64,000 bases of DNA, taken from assembly GCF_001426245.1 (NCBI RefSeq), contig NZ_LMCM01000005.1:310001-374000 (forward strand), written 5' to 3'. The notes beneath the pieces were generated by a model that worked only from the letters and a program-made list of their open reading frames with translations, was not told where the DNA came from and did no database searches. The position numbers and the translations under genes are program-made. This stretch comes from Phycicoccus sp. Root101. Lineage in GTDB: Bacteria; Actinomycetota; Actinomycetes; Actinomycetales; Dermatophilaceae. Position 1 is the first letter of the stretch. Each line of letters starts with the position of its first letter. Below are positions 1 to 8,485 of the stretch, in pieces.

Positions 1-1
1 C

Positions 2-376
2 GACACGATCTACCTCAGCCAGACGACGGAGTCCCGCGGGGGAGAGCTGACGCGGATGCTCAACCTCTCCGACGCGATCGCGGCGTGGCGCAAGGACCCG
101 GGCGGTGACCGGGAGTGGCGCACGCACTTCCACGTGCCGGTGTTCCTGGACGACCTGGGTCCGTTCCGGACGACCCGCCCCGGCATCGAGGCAGCGTTGC
201 GGGTGCACGCCGAGCTCGACCTCTCGGACCACCTCGAGATCGAGACCTACACGTGGGACGTGCTCCCCGGGCACCTCAAGACCGGCGACATCGTCGAGTA
301 CGTCTCGCGCGAGCTCGAGTGGATGCGCGACACCTCGGCCGCACTGGCGACGGCCGACCGGACGGAGTCGCGGTAG
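2..376 (+). CDS. eboE: EboE-like metabolite traffic protein, 3' end only
   Basis: The frame is open from base 2 to the stop at 374-376 with no start, so the gene begins before the window; about 124 C-terminal residues are visible. Blocks such as YLSQTTES, HFHVPVFLDDLGPF and EIETYTWDVLP are what I recognise from EboE, a TIM-barrel protein related to sugar phosphate isomerases and xylose isomerase-like epimerases, found in ebo clusters that make or move a lipid-linked or scytonemin-related metabolite. The ATG at 56 is internal: similarity continues upstream of it. The rest of the ebo cluster would lie to the left. The family call rests on recalled motifs only; a generic sugar isomerase/epimerase is the alternative. 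Confidence 0.7.
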   Translation, partial: DTIYLSQTTESRGGELTRMLNLSDAIAAWRKDPGGDREWRTHFHVPVFLDDLGPFRTTRPGIEAALRVHAELDLSDHLEIETYTWDVLPGHLKTGDIVEYVSRELEWMRDTSAALATADRTESR

Positions 377-433
377 GGCGTCACCGTGAACGGTCGGCGC
401 CGCACGCGCTGAGCCGGCCGCGCGCCATACCGG

Positions 434-1771
434 TCAGCCGCCGGAGGGCTTGCCGTCGGTGCCCTCGGGCGGGGACTCGAGCGGGGTGTCGTTGCGCAGC
501 AGCGTGAACAGCGCCTTGGCCCGCGGGGTGTCCCACTTGACCGAGCTGCCGGCGCTGGTCTGGTAGTTCAGGCTCTGCAGCGGGACCACGAGGCTCAGGC
601 CCTGGTCGTTGGAGACCGCGCGCATCGCCAGCAGCACGCGGCTCGCGTCGCGCATCGAGGTGTCCTGACCGACGATGAGGCCCCGGGCCGCGGCGTGGGA
701 GAACCCCCAGTAGCGGGTCGGCACGAGGACCGTCGACGGTGTGAGCGCCTTCTTCATGATCGCCGCGAGGAACTGGCGCTGGCGCTCGGCCCGGCCGATG
801 TCGCCGCGCGGGTCGGAGTAGCGGGCGCGGACGTAGCCGAGGGCGTTGCGGCCGTCGAGCAGCTGGCAGCCCTTCTTGAGGTTGATGCCGGCCTTCTTGT
901 CGTTCATGGCGAACTTCACGCAGATGTTCACCCCGCCGACGCTGTCGACGACGGAGGCGAACCCGGCGAACCCGATCTCGACGTACCCGTCGATGTGCAG
1001 GTCGGTGACCTGCTCGACGGTCTGGACGAGCAGGTTCGGGCCGCCGAACGCGAAGGCCGCGTTGATCTTGTTGCTGTTGTGGCCCGGGATCGGCACGAAG
1101 CTGTCGCGCGGCAGGGAGATGAGCGCGGGCTTGCCGCCCCCGGCCGGGACGTGGACGAGGATGATCGAGTCGGTGCGGCGGCCCACGGCGTTGCCGGTGG
1201 CCAGCTCCTTCTTCTGGGCCTTGGTCAGGCCCTCGCGGCTGTCGGACCCGACGAGGAGGTAGTTGTACCCCTTGCTCTGGGCCGGGCGGGTGCCGGCGGG
1301 GGTGGTGTCGACCTTGCTGACGGAGTTCCACGCGTGCAGCGGGGTGAAGGCCATGAACGCCAGCCAGGCCACGACGACCAGGCCCACGAGCAGGGCGACC
1401 GGCCGTCGGCGGCGCCGGCGGGGCTCGCGGGGTCCGCGCGGCTCCTGCGGCGCGCGGGGACCGGCCGGGGGAGCGGACGGCGGGGGAGCGGCGGACTGGC
1501 GCGGTGTCCGGGGGGCCCGGTCGGCAGGGGCCGTGGCGGCTGCGCCGAACTGGGCGCGCGCACCGGTGTCCCGAGCCTGGTTCCGCGCCTGGTTGCGAGC
1601 CTGGTTGCGGGCCTGGCCGCCGCCCGAGCCGGGGCCACGGCCCTGCTTGCGGCCGCGCACGTCGACGACGTACACGTCGTCGGGGTCGTCCTCCCACCCG
1701 GCCGTGGGGTCGGCGTCGCCGCGCTGCGGGATCGGGCGGGCGTCGTCCGGCCCGGTGTGGCGTCCACTCAT
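434..1771 (-). CDS. LytR-CpsA-Psr (LCP) family cell wall ligase
   Basis: 445-residue membrane-anchored LCP protein. LCP enzymes move lipid-linked glycopolymers (teichoic acid, arabinogalactan, capsule) onto peptidoglycan on the outer face of the membrane. Residues 1-120 are a charged, Pro-rich cytoplasmic tail ending in an Arg run; one membrane helix spans about 124-142; the LCP domain follows from about 168, with GSDSRE, RTDSIILVHV (R199, D201), SLPRDSFVPIPG (R222, D223) and YVRARYSDPRGDIGRAERQ, the usual phosphate-binding Arg/Asp set. The tail carries a tandem QARN repeat near residues 53-67. The open frame extends upstream to 1888, but the ATG at 1771 gives the natural N-terminus. It is divergent from a second LCP gene at 2004, and both stand at the head of the teichoic acid genes. 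Confidence 0.92.
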   Translation of the reverse strand: MSGRHTGPDDARPIPQRGDADPTAGWEDDPDDVYVVDVRGRKQGRGPGSGGGQARNQARNQARNQARDTGARAQFGAAATAPADRAPRTPRQSAAPPPSAPPAGPRAPQEPRGPREPRRRRRRPVALLVGLVVVAWLAFMAFTPLHAWNSVSKVDTTPAGTRPAQSKGYNYLLVGSDSREGLTKAQKKELATGNAVGRRTDSIILVHVPAGGGKPALISLPRDSFVPIPGHNSNKINAAFAFGGPNLLVQTVEQVTDLHIDGYVEIGFAGFASVVDSVGGVNICVKFAMNDKKAGINLKKGCQLLDGRNALGYVRARYSDPRGDIGRAERQRQFLAAIMKKALTPSTVLVPTRYWGFSHAAARGLIVGQDTSMRDASRVLLAMRAVSNDQGLSLVVPLQSLNYQTSAGSSVKWDTPRAKALFTLLRNDTPLESPPEGTDGKPSGG

Positions 1772-2003
1772 CCCGCCAGTGTCCGCTGCGGGGAGCGGGC
1801 GTGGCAAAACGGCGCGGCGGCACGGGCGGGATTTCGTCCGACTTCGACCCGAGATGGTGCGCCCGGCCCAGCCGGTCGCGCGACGCACCGAAACCCTGAC
1901 CGGGACCTGACCAGGCCCTGACCGATCCCAGACCTCGCCACGACACTCGCACGATCACACGCGTCACAGGAATCACGCTGGCCCCACTTCATACTGGTCC
2001 ACC

Positions 2004-3545
2004 ATGAGCCGCAGCCCAGCCCCGTCCCCCGTGGACGACGAGGCCGGCGTGTACGTCTCTGGCCGTGCGCACCGCACCCTCGCCGACGCCGACGTGCTGA
2101 ACGCAGGCATGCGCCGCCGTCGCGCGTTCACCCTCGTGCTGCTCACCCTCGTCGTGCCGGGCAGCGCCCAGCTCGTCGCGGGGAACCGCCGCCTGGGCCG
2201 GTTCGCCGTGCGCGTGTGGCTGGCCCTCATCGGCCTCGTGGCCGTCCTGGGAGTCGTGTTCCTCGCCAGCCACTCGTTCGTCATCGGCCTGCTGGGCCGG
2301 TCCTGGGTGCTCGGCGCGCTGGAGTGGCTGATCCTGGGGTTCGCCGGCCTGTGGGCCCTGCTCTTCGTCGACGCGTGGCGGCTCGGCCGCCCCAGCAGCC
2401 TGGTCATCCGGGCCCGCCGGATGCTCACCGCGGTCACGGCCGTGATGCTCGTCGTCACCTCCGGAGGCCTCGTGTATGCCGCGAGCAGCGTGGGTGCCGG
2501 GAAGGACGCCCTGGGGGCCCTGTTCGGCGACGGCGAGGCCGTCGGTGCCGTGGACGGTCGCTACAACGTGCTCCTGCTCGGCGCCGACACGGGCAAGGAC
2601 CGCGTCGGCACCCGCCCGGACAGCATCCAGCTCGTCAGCATCGACGCGCAGACCGGCGCCCCCGTCACGTTCGGCTTCGCCCGCGACACCGAGAACATCG
2701 ACTTCCGCCCCGGTTCGACGATGGCCCGGCTGATGCCGGACGGCTGGAACTGCGGCGACAAGTGCCTGCTCAACGGCCTCTACACCTGGGCCCAGGACCA
2801 CGCCTCGCAGTTCCCGGCGGGCACCGCGAACCCCGGCGTGCTCGCCACCCGCGAGGCCGTCGAGGCCCTCAGTGGCCTGACGATCCAGTACTACGTCATG
2901 GTCGACCTCAAGGGCTTCCGCAAGATGGTCGACGCAGTCGGCGGCCTCGACGTCACGGTGAAGTACCGCACGCCCATCGGCGGCGGCACCTCGCCGATCA
3001 TGGGATGGATCGAGCCCGGCCGCCAGCACCTCGACGGGTACCACGCCCTCTGGTACGCCCGCTCGCGCCAGGGCTCGACCAACTACGAGCGGATGGCCCG
3101 CCAGCGCTGCGTCCTCACCGCCATGTCCGCCCAGCTCGACCCCGAGACGGTCCTGCTGCGCTTCCAGAAGATCGCCTCGGCCAGCTCCGGCCTCATCCAG
3201 ACCGACCTCCCGCAGGCCGAGCTCGGCCGGTTCGCCGACCTGGCGATGAAGGCGCGTTCGCAGAAGATCCGCGGCGTGAACTTCGTCCCGCCCCTGATCA
3301 AGCCGTGGGACTACGACCCGGGCGTCATCACCCGCACCGTCGCCTCGACCATCAAGGCGTCGGAGAAGGGCGCGGGGAAGCCCGCGAAGGCGAAGAAGCC
3401 GGCGGCCACCGCGAAGGCCACGGCCGCGACCCCGGCGCCCAGCAGGCCCGTCGCCCAGCCGGGGACCGCGGTGCAGGACCCGGCCAAGGCGGCCGGCAAC
3501 GCGGCGGAGAGCGATCTCTCCTCCGTATGCTCTGCAACCTCATGA
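2004..3545 (+). CDS. LCP family cell wall ligase with several N-terminal membrane helices
   Basis: 513 residues. About four hydrophobic helices occupy residues 40-165 (AFTLVLLTLVVPGSAQL, VWLALIGLVAVLGVVFLA, LEWLILGFAGLWALLF, LTAVTAVMLVVTSGGLVYA), unlike the single-helix LCP gene next door. The LCP domain follows: YNVLLLGADTGKDR, GTRPDSIQLVSID, FARDTENIDF in place of the usual PRD block, LWYARSRQGSTNYERMARQ. An insert with two cysteines (WNCGDKCLLNG) sits in the catalytic domain, and the C-terminus is an Ala/Lys/Pro-rich tail. Its role would be attaching an exported polymer to peptidoglycan. The stop overlaps the ATG of the following GT2 gene (ATGA), so the two are translationally coupled. Confidence 0.92.
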   Translation: MSRSPAPSPVDDEAGVYVSGRAHRTLADADVLNAGMRRRRAFTLVLLTLVVPGSAQLVAGNRRLGRFAVRVWLALIGLVAVLGVVFLASHSFVIGLLGRSWVLGALEWLILGFAGLWALLFVDAWRLGRPSSLVIRARRMLTAVTAVMLVVTSGGLVYAASSVGAGKDALGALFGDGEAVGAVDGRYNVLLLGADTGKDRVGTRPDSIQLVSIDAQTGAPVTFGFARDTENIDFRPGSTMARLMPDGWNCGDKCLLNGLYTWAQDHASQFPAGTANPGVLATREAVEALSGLTIQYYVMVDLKGFRKMVDAVGGLDVTVKYRTPIGGGTSPIMGWIEPGRQHLDGYHALWYARSRQGSTNYERMARQRCVLTAMSAQLDPETVLLRFQKIASASSGLIQTDLPQAELGRFADLAMKARSQKIRGVNFVPPLIKPWDYDPGVITRTVASTIKASEKGAGKPAKAKKPAATAKATAATPAPSRPVAQPGTAVQDPAKAAGNAAESDLSSVCSATS

Positions 3546-4639
3546 CCAGCACGCCCCCTGCCTCCGAGTCCCCTTACTCCGAGTCCCCGGCCTCCGAGTC
3601 CCCGGCCCCCGGGCCCGGTGACCCCCTCGAGCGCGACGACGCCCTCGAACCCGACGTCCCGGGCGCCCTGCCCCGTCCTGCCCGGGTGGGGGTGGTCATG
3701 CCGATCCTCAACGAGGAGCGCCACCTCGGCGAGGCCGTCGACTCCGTGCTCGGCCAGGACTACGACGGACCCGTGCACCTGGTCCTCGCCCTCGGGCCCA
3801 GCCAGGACCGGACGGATGCCATCGCGCGGGAGATCGCCGCGCGCGAACCCCGCGTGCGCACCGTAACCAACCCGTCGGGCCGCACCCCGGAGGCGCTCAA
3901 CGCGGCCATCGCCGCGCTCGACGACGTGGACGTCGTCGTCCGGGTCGACGGCCACGGGGTGCTCGACCGCGACTACGTCCGCACGGCCGTCGAGCTGCTC
4001 GAGGAGACCGGCGCGGCGAACGTCGGCGGACTCATGGACGCCGAGGGCGTCACGTCGTTCGAGCGGGCGGTCGCCGCGGCGATGACCTCGCGGCTCGGGG
4101 TCGGCTCGGCACGCTTCCACACGGGAGGCGAGTCCGGCCCGGCCGACACGGTCTACCTGGGGGTGTTCCGGCGGGAGTGGCTGGACCGCACCGGTGGCTA
4201 CGACCCGCGCTTCGTCCGAGCGCAGGACTGGGAGCTCAACCACCGCCTGCGCGAGGCCGGTGGGCTCATCTGGTTCTCACCACGGCTGCGGGTCGCGTAC
4301 CGGCCGCGCCCCACCCTCGGCGCCCTGTCGCGGCAGTACCGCGACTACGGCCGGTGGCGCCGGGTCGTGGCCCGCACCCACGCCGGCACCATCAACGCCC
4401 GCTACCTCGCCCCGCCCACTGCCCTGCTCGGGGTGGTCGTCGGACTCGTCGGCGGCTTCCTGTGGTGGCCCCTGTGGCTGGTGCCCGCGGCATACCTGGT
4501 GGCGACGACGGTCGGGGGCCTCACCGTGGGTGACCGCAGGCTGGAGCCGGCGGACCGCCTGTGGCTCCCGCTGGTGCTGCCCACCATGCACCTGAGCTGG
4601 GGCTGGGGGTTCCTGACCAGCCGGGTCCGGATCGACTGA
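3542..4639 (+). CDS. Glycosyltransferase family 2 with C-terminal membrane segments
   Basis: 365 residues, start ATG at 3542 overlapping the LCP stop. Residues 1-45 are a low-complexity leader with repeated SESP units. The GT-A domain starts near residue 53 (VGVVMPILNEERHLGEAVDSVL), has a DGHG motif (VRVDGHGVLDRDYV) in place of DxD, and an acceptor-side QDWELNHRLREAGG motif. Two C-terminal hydrophobic stretches (LLGVVVGLVGGFLWWPLWLV, AAYLVATTVGGL) suggest it works at the membrane on a lipid-linked acceptor. The architecture resembles succinoglycan/exopolysaccharide GT2 enzymes such as ExoA. Sugar and acceptor cannot be read from sequence. Much longer upstream reading in this frame is just open GC-rich sequence over the LCP gene. 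Confidence 0.85.
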   Translation: MTSTPPASESPYSESPASESPAPGPGDPLERDDALEPDVPGALPRPARVGVVMPILNEERHLGEAVDSVLGQDYDGPVHLVLALGPSQDRTDAIAREIAAREPRVRTVTNPSGRTPEALNAAIAALDDVDVVVRVDGHGVLDRDYVRTAVELLEETGAANVGGLMDAEGVTSFERAVAAAMTSRLGVGSARFHTGGESGPADTVYLGVFRREWLDRTGGYDPRFVRAQDWELNHRLREAGGLIWFSPRLRVAYRPRPTLGALSRQYRDYGRWRRVVARTHAGTINARYLAPPTALLGVVVGLVGGFLWWPLWLVPAAYLVATTVGGLTVGDRRLEPADRLWLPLVLPTMHLSWGWGFLTSRVRID

Positions 4640-4655
4640 CGCCCTCGGCAAGGGG

Positions 4656-6680
4656 TCAGCGGCAGGCGTCGATCCGGTAGAGGGTGTAGTCGCCGGCTCG
4701 GCCGACGACGGAGAAGCCGGCCGCGTCTGCGACCCCGTCGATCCCGGCGTAGCGCCGCTCCTGCCCACGGCTGTCGGTCATCGACGAACCGCCGGTGAGG
4801 ACGTACCCCACCCGGTGGCGCGCGGCGGCCTGGCAGACGGCCGGGTCCTCGGCGGCACGGTCGAGGTCGGCGCCGAGCAGTTCGAGGTCCCCGCCCTCGG
4901 ACCAGACCTTCTCCGTGGGGAACAGCACGCGCCGGTCGCTGGTGAGGTAGAGGTAGCTGCCGCCCTGCCACGGGTTCGCGGCGACGACGGCTCCGGCGGG
5001 CACCTTGGCGCCGAGGGTGCGCAGCGCCTCGAGGTCGGCCTCGCTGGCCCACGACTCGTCGGCCGGCGCGGAGAAGTACCCCGTGAGCGAGTGGCGGCTT
5101 GCGCCGACGTCGGCCCCGGCGGTCGCAGCGACGAAGGCGACCGCGACGAGCGCCGTCGCGGCCAGGGCCGACGTGGCCCGCCGCGACGACCCGGCGGACG
5201 CCTCGGGCGACGCGCCTCCACCGAACCGGGTGCCCATCCGGGTGCCCAGCCAGCCGGCGGCCGCGGTCAGGGCAGCCGTGGCGAGCAGGGCGGCCGGCAG
5301 GACCATGAGGGCCCCGAGTCGAGGGCTGTTGTTGTACCAGGGCCAGGTGAGGAGGCGGGTGGCACCGTCGTCGACCAGGGCGATCGCGAGGTAGAGCGCC
5401 GTCACGCCGAGGTGGGCGAGCACGACCCAGAGGTGCTGCCGTCGGACGACCAGGACGACCAGCCCCACGAGCACGACGAGCCCCGCGACCCACAGCGGTG
5501 AGAGCGCGCGCGGTGAGAGGAACAGGACGTCGACGACACCCTTGGCGTTGCTCATCTCCCTGCCCGGGGGGTTCGAGGAGCGCATGCCGACGGAGACGAC
5601 GGTGGCGGCGACCCAGGCGGCCGACAGGCCGAGCAGGACGACGAGCGCCGCCCCGACCGAGAGGGCGCTCGCCCCGCGTCGCGTGGACCGGAGCAGCCAG
5701 GCACGGTGCAGCAGGGCGGCCACGACGACGAGGGCGCCGATGAGGACGAACGAGATCAGGGCGTTCGGGTGGGCGATGGCCAGTCCCGGCAGGCCGGCGA
5801 GGCCGAGAAGCAGCGAGCGAGAACGGACCGGGCCGTCGACCGCGGCGAGCAGCAGGGTGAGCGCCGCGGGCAGGAGGGCCTGGCCGAAGAGGTTGGGCCA
5901 CAGCACGCCGTACCCCATGAGCCAGAAGGGGAAGGCGGCGAAGGCGACCGACGCCAGGGCGGCGCACACGGTCGTCGCCCACCCGGAGCCGAAGAGGCGA
6001 CGGGCGAGCACGAGCAGGCCGATCGGCCACACGACCCCGGCCAGGGCGAGCGCGACGCAGGAGGCTGCGACGACGGGGGTGGCACCGGTGAGCTGGGCGA
6101 CGGTCGCGGCGACCCCGTGGAAGGCGGCGGGGTAGAAGCCGGTGCCGCTGGGGGAGGCGTACCCGCCGGCGTGCAGGGCCGAGATGTCGTGGCCGGCCAG
6201 CATCCACTGGATCGTGCCGAGGTGGAAGATCGTGTCGGGGCTCTGCGGGAACGCGGTGGGACGGGCGGTCTCGGGGACCACGACGAGGACGGCGACGACC
6301 AGGGCGACGGCGACCCCGACGAGCAGCGACCACGGCGACCCGTCCGACGCCGCGGAGCGGCCGTCGTCGGGACCGTCGGTCGTCCCGGTTCCGTCGGGCT
6401 CGGGGCGGGACCGCAGCAGCAGGCCGACCACGGCGCAGCCGGCCAGCAGGACCAGCACGCTGACCGCCAGGGTGGCGACGCCCCAGTCCACGCCGACGAT
6501 CCCGGCGACGATGCCGCCCCCGGCGACGGCCGTCGTCGTGAGCAGGGGACCGGTTCCCAGCGCCGTGGCCCAGCGGAGCCCGGCCAGGCGGGCGCCCACC
6601 GCTCCGGGGAGCACGAGCAGGAGCGCGGCGACGGCCACGACCGGCGCGGCCTCGAGCCACGTGGTGGAACCGAGGGCCAT
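4656..6680 (-). CDS. Polytopic membrane protein, DUF6541 family
   Basis: 674 residues, with roughly 12-14 hydrophobic helices over residues 1-490 and a soluble C-terminal part of about 180 residues. N-terminus MALGSTTWLEAAPVVAVAAL; landmark FYPAAFHGVAATVAQLTG in an external loop. I recognise the actinobacterial DUF6541 type, whose topology resembles GT-C glycosyltransferases; function is not established. Position among teichoic acid genes makes a polymer-modifying or lipid-linked sugar transferase role plausible, but that is inference. The open frame runs upstream to 7319; the ATG at 6680 is the first start before the first helix. A divergent relative (FHGMLATLAG block) lies in the insertion at 57494-59452. 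It converges on the GT2 gene with a 16-bp gap. Confidence 0.75.
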   Translation of the reverse strand: MALGSTTWLEAAPVVAVAALLLVLPGAVGARLAGLRWATALGTGPLLTTTAVAGGGIVAGIVGVDWGVATLAVSVLVLLAGCAVVGLLLRSRPEPDGTGTTDGPDDGRSAASDGSPWSLLVGVAVALVVAVLVVVPETARPTAFPQSPDTIFHLGTIQWMLAGHDISALHAGGYASPSGTGFYPAAFHGVAATVAQLTGATPVVAASCVALALAGVVWPIGLLVLARRLFGSGWATTVCAALASVAFAAFPFWLMGYGVLWPNLFGQALLPAALTLLLAAVDGPVRSRSLLLGLAGLPGLAIAHPNALISFVLIGALVVVAALLHRAWLLRSTRRGASALSVGAALVVLLGLSAAWVAATVVSVGMRSSNPPGREMSNAKGVVDVLFLSPRALSPLWVAGLVVLVGLVVLVVRRQHLWVVLAHLGVTALYLAIALVDDGATRLLTWPWYNNSPRLGALMVLPAALLATAALTAAAGWLGTRMGTRFGGGASPEASAGSSRRATSALAATALVAVAFVAATAGADVGASRHSLTGYFSAPADESWASEADLEALRTLGAKVPAGAVVAANPWQGGSYLYLTSDRRVLFPTEKVWSEGGDLELLGADLDRAAEDPAVCQAAARHRVGYVLTGGSSMTDSRGQERRYAGIDGVADAAGFSVVGRAGDYTLYRIDACR

Positions 6681-6877
6681 CAGCGCCGCGCCATCGTCAC
6701 GGGGGGCCCCGGTACGGCACCGTGGACGGGCCGACGCGTCGCTGGGGTCATGGGCGACAGCATACGAGCGGCGCGACGCAGTGCCGGGCACCCGACCCCG
6801 GCGCCGCGGGATCCGGGGCCGGCCGGGTCGCTGGCGATATGCTGCGCGGGCCCTGCCGCCGCACCGAAGAGGACCGC

Positions 6878-6925
6878 ATGCCCACCACCGCGCGAGGCCT
6901 GCCGTGCTGGCGGTGCCCGCTGTGA
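6878..6925 (+). CDS. Possible 15-codon leader ORF coupled to the TagF-like gene
   Basis: ATG at 6878 is preceded by a strong ribosome binding site, GAAGAGGA (6866-6873), spacing 4. It would encode MPTTARGLPCWRCPL and ends at TGA 6923-6925, overlapping the GTG start of the TagF-like gene at 6922 (GTGA). The downstream GTG has no good ribosome binding site of its own, so ribosomes may load at this ORF and re-initiate. No homology is claimed. It may simply be the ribosome landing site, or the TagF start may be one of the in-frame GTGs at 6904 or 6913. Confidence 0.35.
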   Translation: MPTTARGLPCWRCPL

Positions 6926-8475
6926 GGTCGTGGTCCGACACCCTCCGTGCGGTGCTGCGCCAGTCCGCCGCCGACGGCCCGGCCACCCCGGGGTGGCTCA
7001 CCGTGCCCCGGCTGCTGGCCCTCACGGCCCTCACCGCGGCCTGGGTCGCGCAGCGCCCCGACGACGCCCTCGTCTGGCTGGTGGGCGGCGTGCTGCTGGT
7101 GGCCACCGCCGTCGAGCCGGTCCTGCGCCGGCTGCTCCCCGTCCCCGCCGCCGTCCAGCTCCCCGGCTGGACGCCGCCCACCGTCGCCGTGGCGCGGTTC
7201 GTCGTCCCGGCGGCCCTCGTCGCCCTCCTGCTCGTCCTCGTCGCGGCGGCCGGGGCGCTGACGCCGTGGGTCTTCGGCGTGGCCGCCGTCGTCCAGGGGG
7301 TGCCCCTCCTGCTCGCCACGGCCCAGGCGCTGCGCGCGTATGCCGCGCGGCCGGCCGCCGCAGCCGCCCTCGGTCGCGCGGTGGCACAGGTGGCGCCGGA
7401 GTTCGTCCTCTACACCGCCCGCCGTGGTGGCGCCTACCAGCTGCAGATGTGGCTGCCCCACCTCGAGGCGCTCGGCCGACCGTTCCTCGTGGTGACGCGC
7501 GACCCGGCGGCCCTCGCACCGCTCGCGGAGGTGACGACGGCTCCCGTGGTCGCGTGCCCCACGTGGCGAGACCTCGACCGGGTGGTCGTCCCGAGCCTGC
7601 GCGCGGCGTTCTACGTCAACAGCGTCGCGGCCAACGCCGACTTCGTGACCTACCGGCAGCTGACCCACGTCTACCTCGGCCACGGCGAGTCGGACAAGGC
7701 GCTCTCGCACCACCCCGCGCACGCCATGTACGACCTCGTCTTCGTCGCGGGGCAGGCCGCGGTCGAACGGTACGCGCGGCACGGAGTGCAGGTGCCCGCC
7801 GACAAGTTCGTCGTCGTCGGCAACCCGCAGTCTGCCGCGGTGGAGCCCGTCGACACCGTCGCGGGCTCCTCGGACGGTCGCCCCGCCGGTGCCGTGCTCT
7901 ACGCGCCCACGTGGCAGGGCTACAACGACGACTCGTCCTACTCCTCGCTGAGCCACGGGGTGCAGGTGGTGCGCGCCCTGCTCGAGCTGCCGGGTCCCGT
8001 CGTGTTCCGCCCGCACCCGTTCTCGCGCACCCGCGCCACCGAACGCGGCCACGTCGCCGCGGTGGAGGAGCTGCTCGCCGCGGACGCCCGGGCCACGGGA
8101 CGTGCCCACGTGTACGGCGTGGACGAGCCGTTCGCGGGCAGCGCCAACCGCGTGGTCGCGATGGTGGGCGACCTGTCCAGCGTCGTGACCGAGTTCCTGG
8201 CCTCGGGCAAGCCCCTGGCGCTGGTCACCGACGGTGAGCCGGACTTCGCCACGCGCAACCCGGTCGCACGGGCGGCATACCTCGTCGCACCGGACCTGGC
8301 GGAGCTGCCGGCAGTGCTGGCCCGCATGCTCGGCGACGACCCGTTGCGCGAGGAGCGGGTGGCGGTGCGCCGCCACTACGTCGGGGCCGAGGGGGACCAG
8401 GCGTTCGCCCGGGCGGTCCTCTCGCTGCTCGACGCACCGCGCGGGGCTGACAGCCGCTCGCGCCACAGCCGGTAG
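6922..8475 (+). CDS. TagF-like CDP-glycerol/CDP-ribitol glycerophosphotransferase family protein
   Basis: About 517 residues. Three to four helices in residues 25-140 (LLALTALTAAWVA, ALVWLVGGVLLVATAVEPVL, FVVPAALVALLLVLVAAAGAL) precede a TagF-type domain from about residue 155. Family landmarks: VYLGHGESDKALSHH (HGxxDK catalytic His region), VVGNPQ, VLYAPTWQGYNDDSSYSSL, VVFRPHPFSRTR (second catalytic His), MVGDLSSVVTEFLASGKPL. Such enzymes transfer polyol-phosphate units from CDP-glycerol or CDP-ribitol to the teichoic acid chain at the inner membrane face. First of three paralogues in the cluster and 10 bp upstream of the CDP-ribitol synthase gene. Start chosen at GTG 6922, which overlaps the small upstream ORF stop. 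Confidence 0.88.
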   Translation: MRSWSDTLRAVLRQSAADGPATPGWLTVPRLLALTALTAAWVAQRPDDALVWLVGGVLLVATAVEPVLRRLLPVPAAVQLPGWTPPTVAVARFVVPAALVALLLVLVAAAGALTPWVFGVAAVVQGVPLLLATAQALRAYAARPAAAAALGRAVAQVAPEFVLYTARRGGAYQLQMWLPHLEALGRPFLVVTRDPAALAPLAEVTTAPVVACPTWRDLDRVVVPSLRAAFYVNSVAANADFVTYRQLTHVYLGHGESDKALSHHPAHAMYDLVFVAGQAAVERYARHGVQVPADKFVVVGNPQSAAVEPVDTVAGSSDGRPAGAVLYAPTWQGYNDDSSYSSLSHGVQVVRALLELPGPVVFRPHPFSRTRATERGHVAAVEELLAADARATGRAHVYGVDEPFAGSANRVVAMVGDLSSVVTEFLASGKPLALVTDGEPDFATRNPVARAAYLVAPDLAELPAVLARMLGDDPLREERVAVRRHYVGAEGDQAFARAVLSLLDAPRGADSRSRHSR

Positions 8476-8485
8476 GGTCTGGCGC

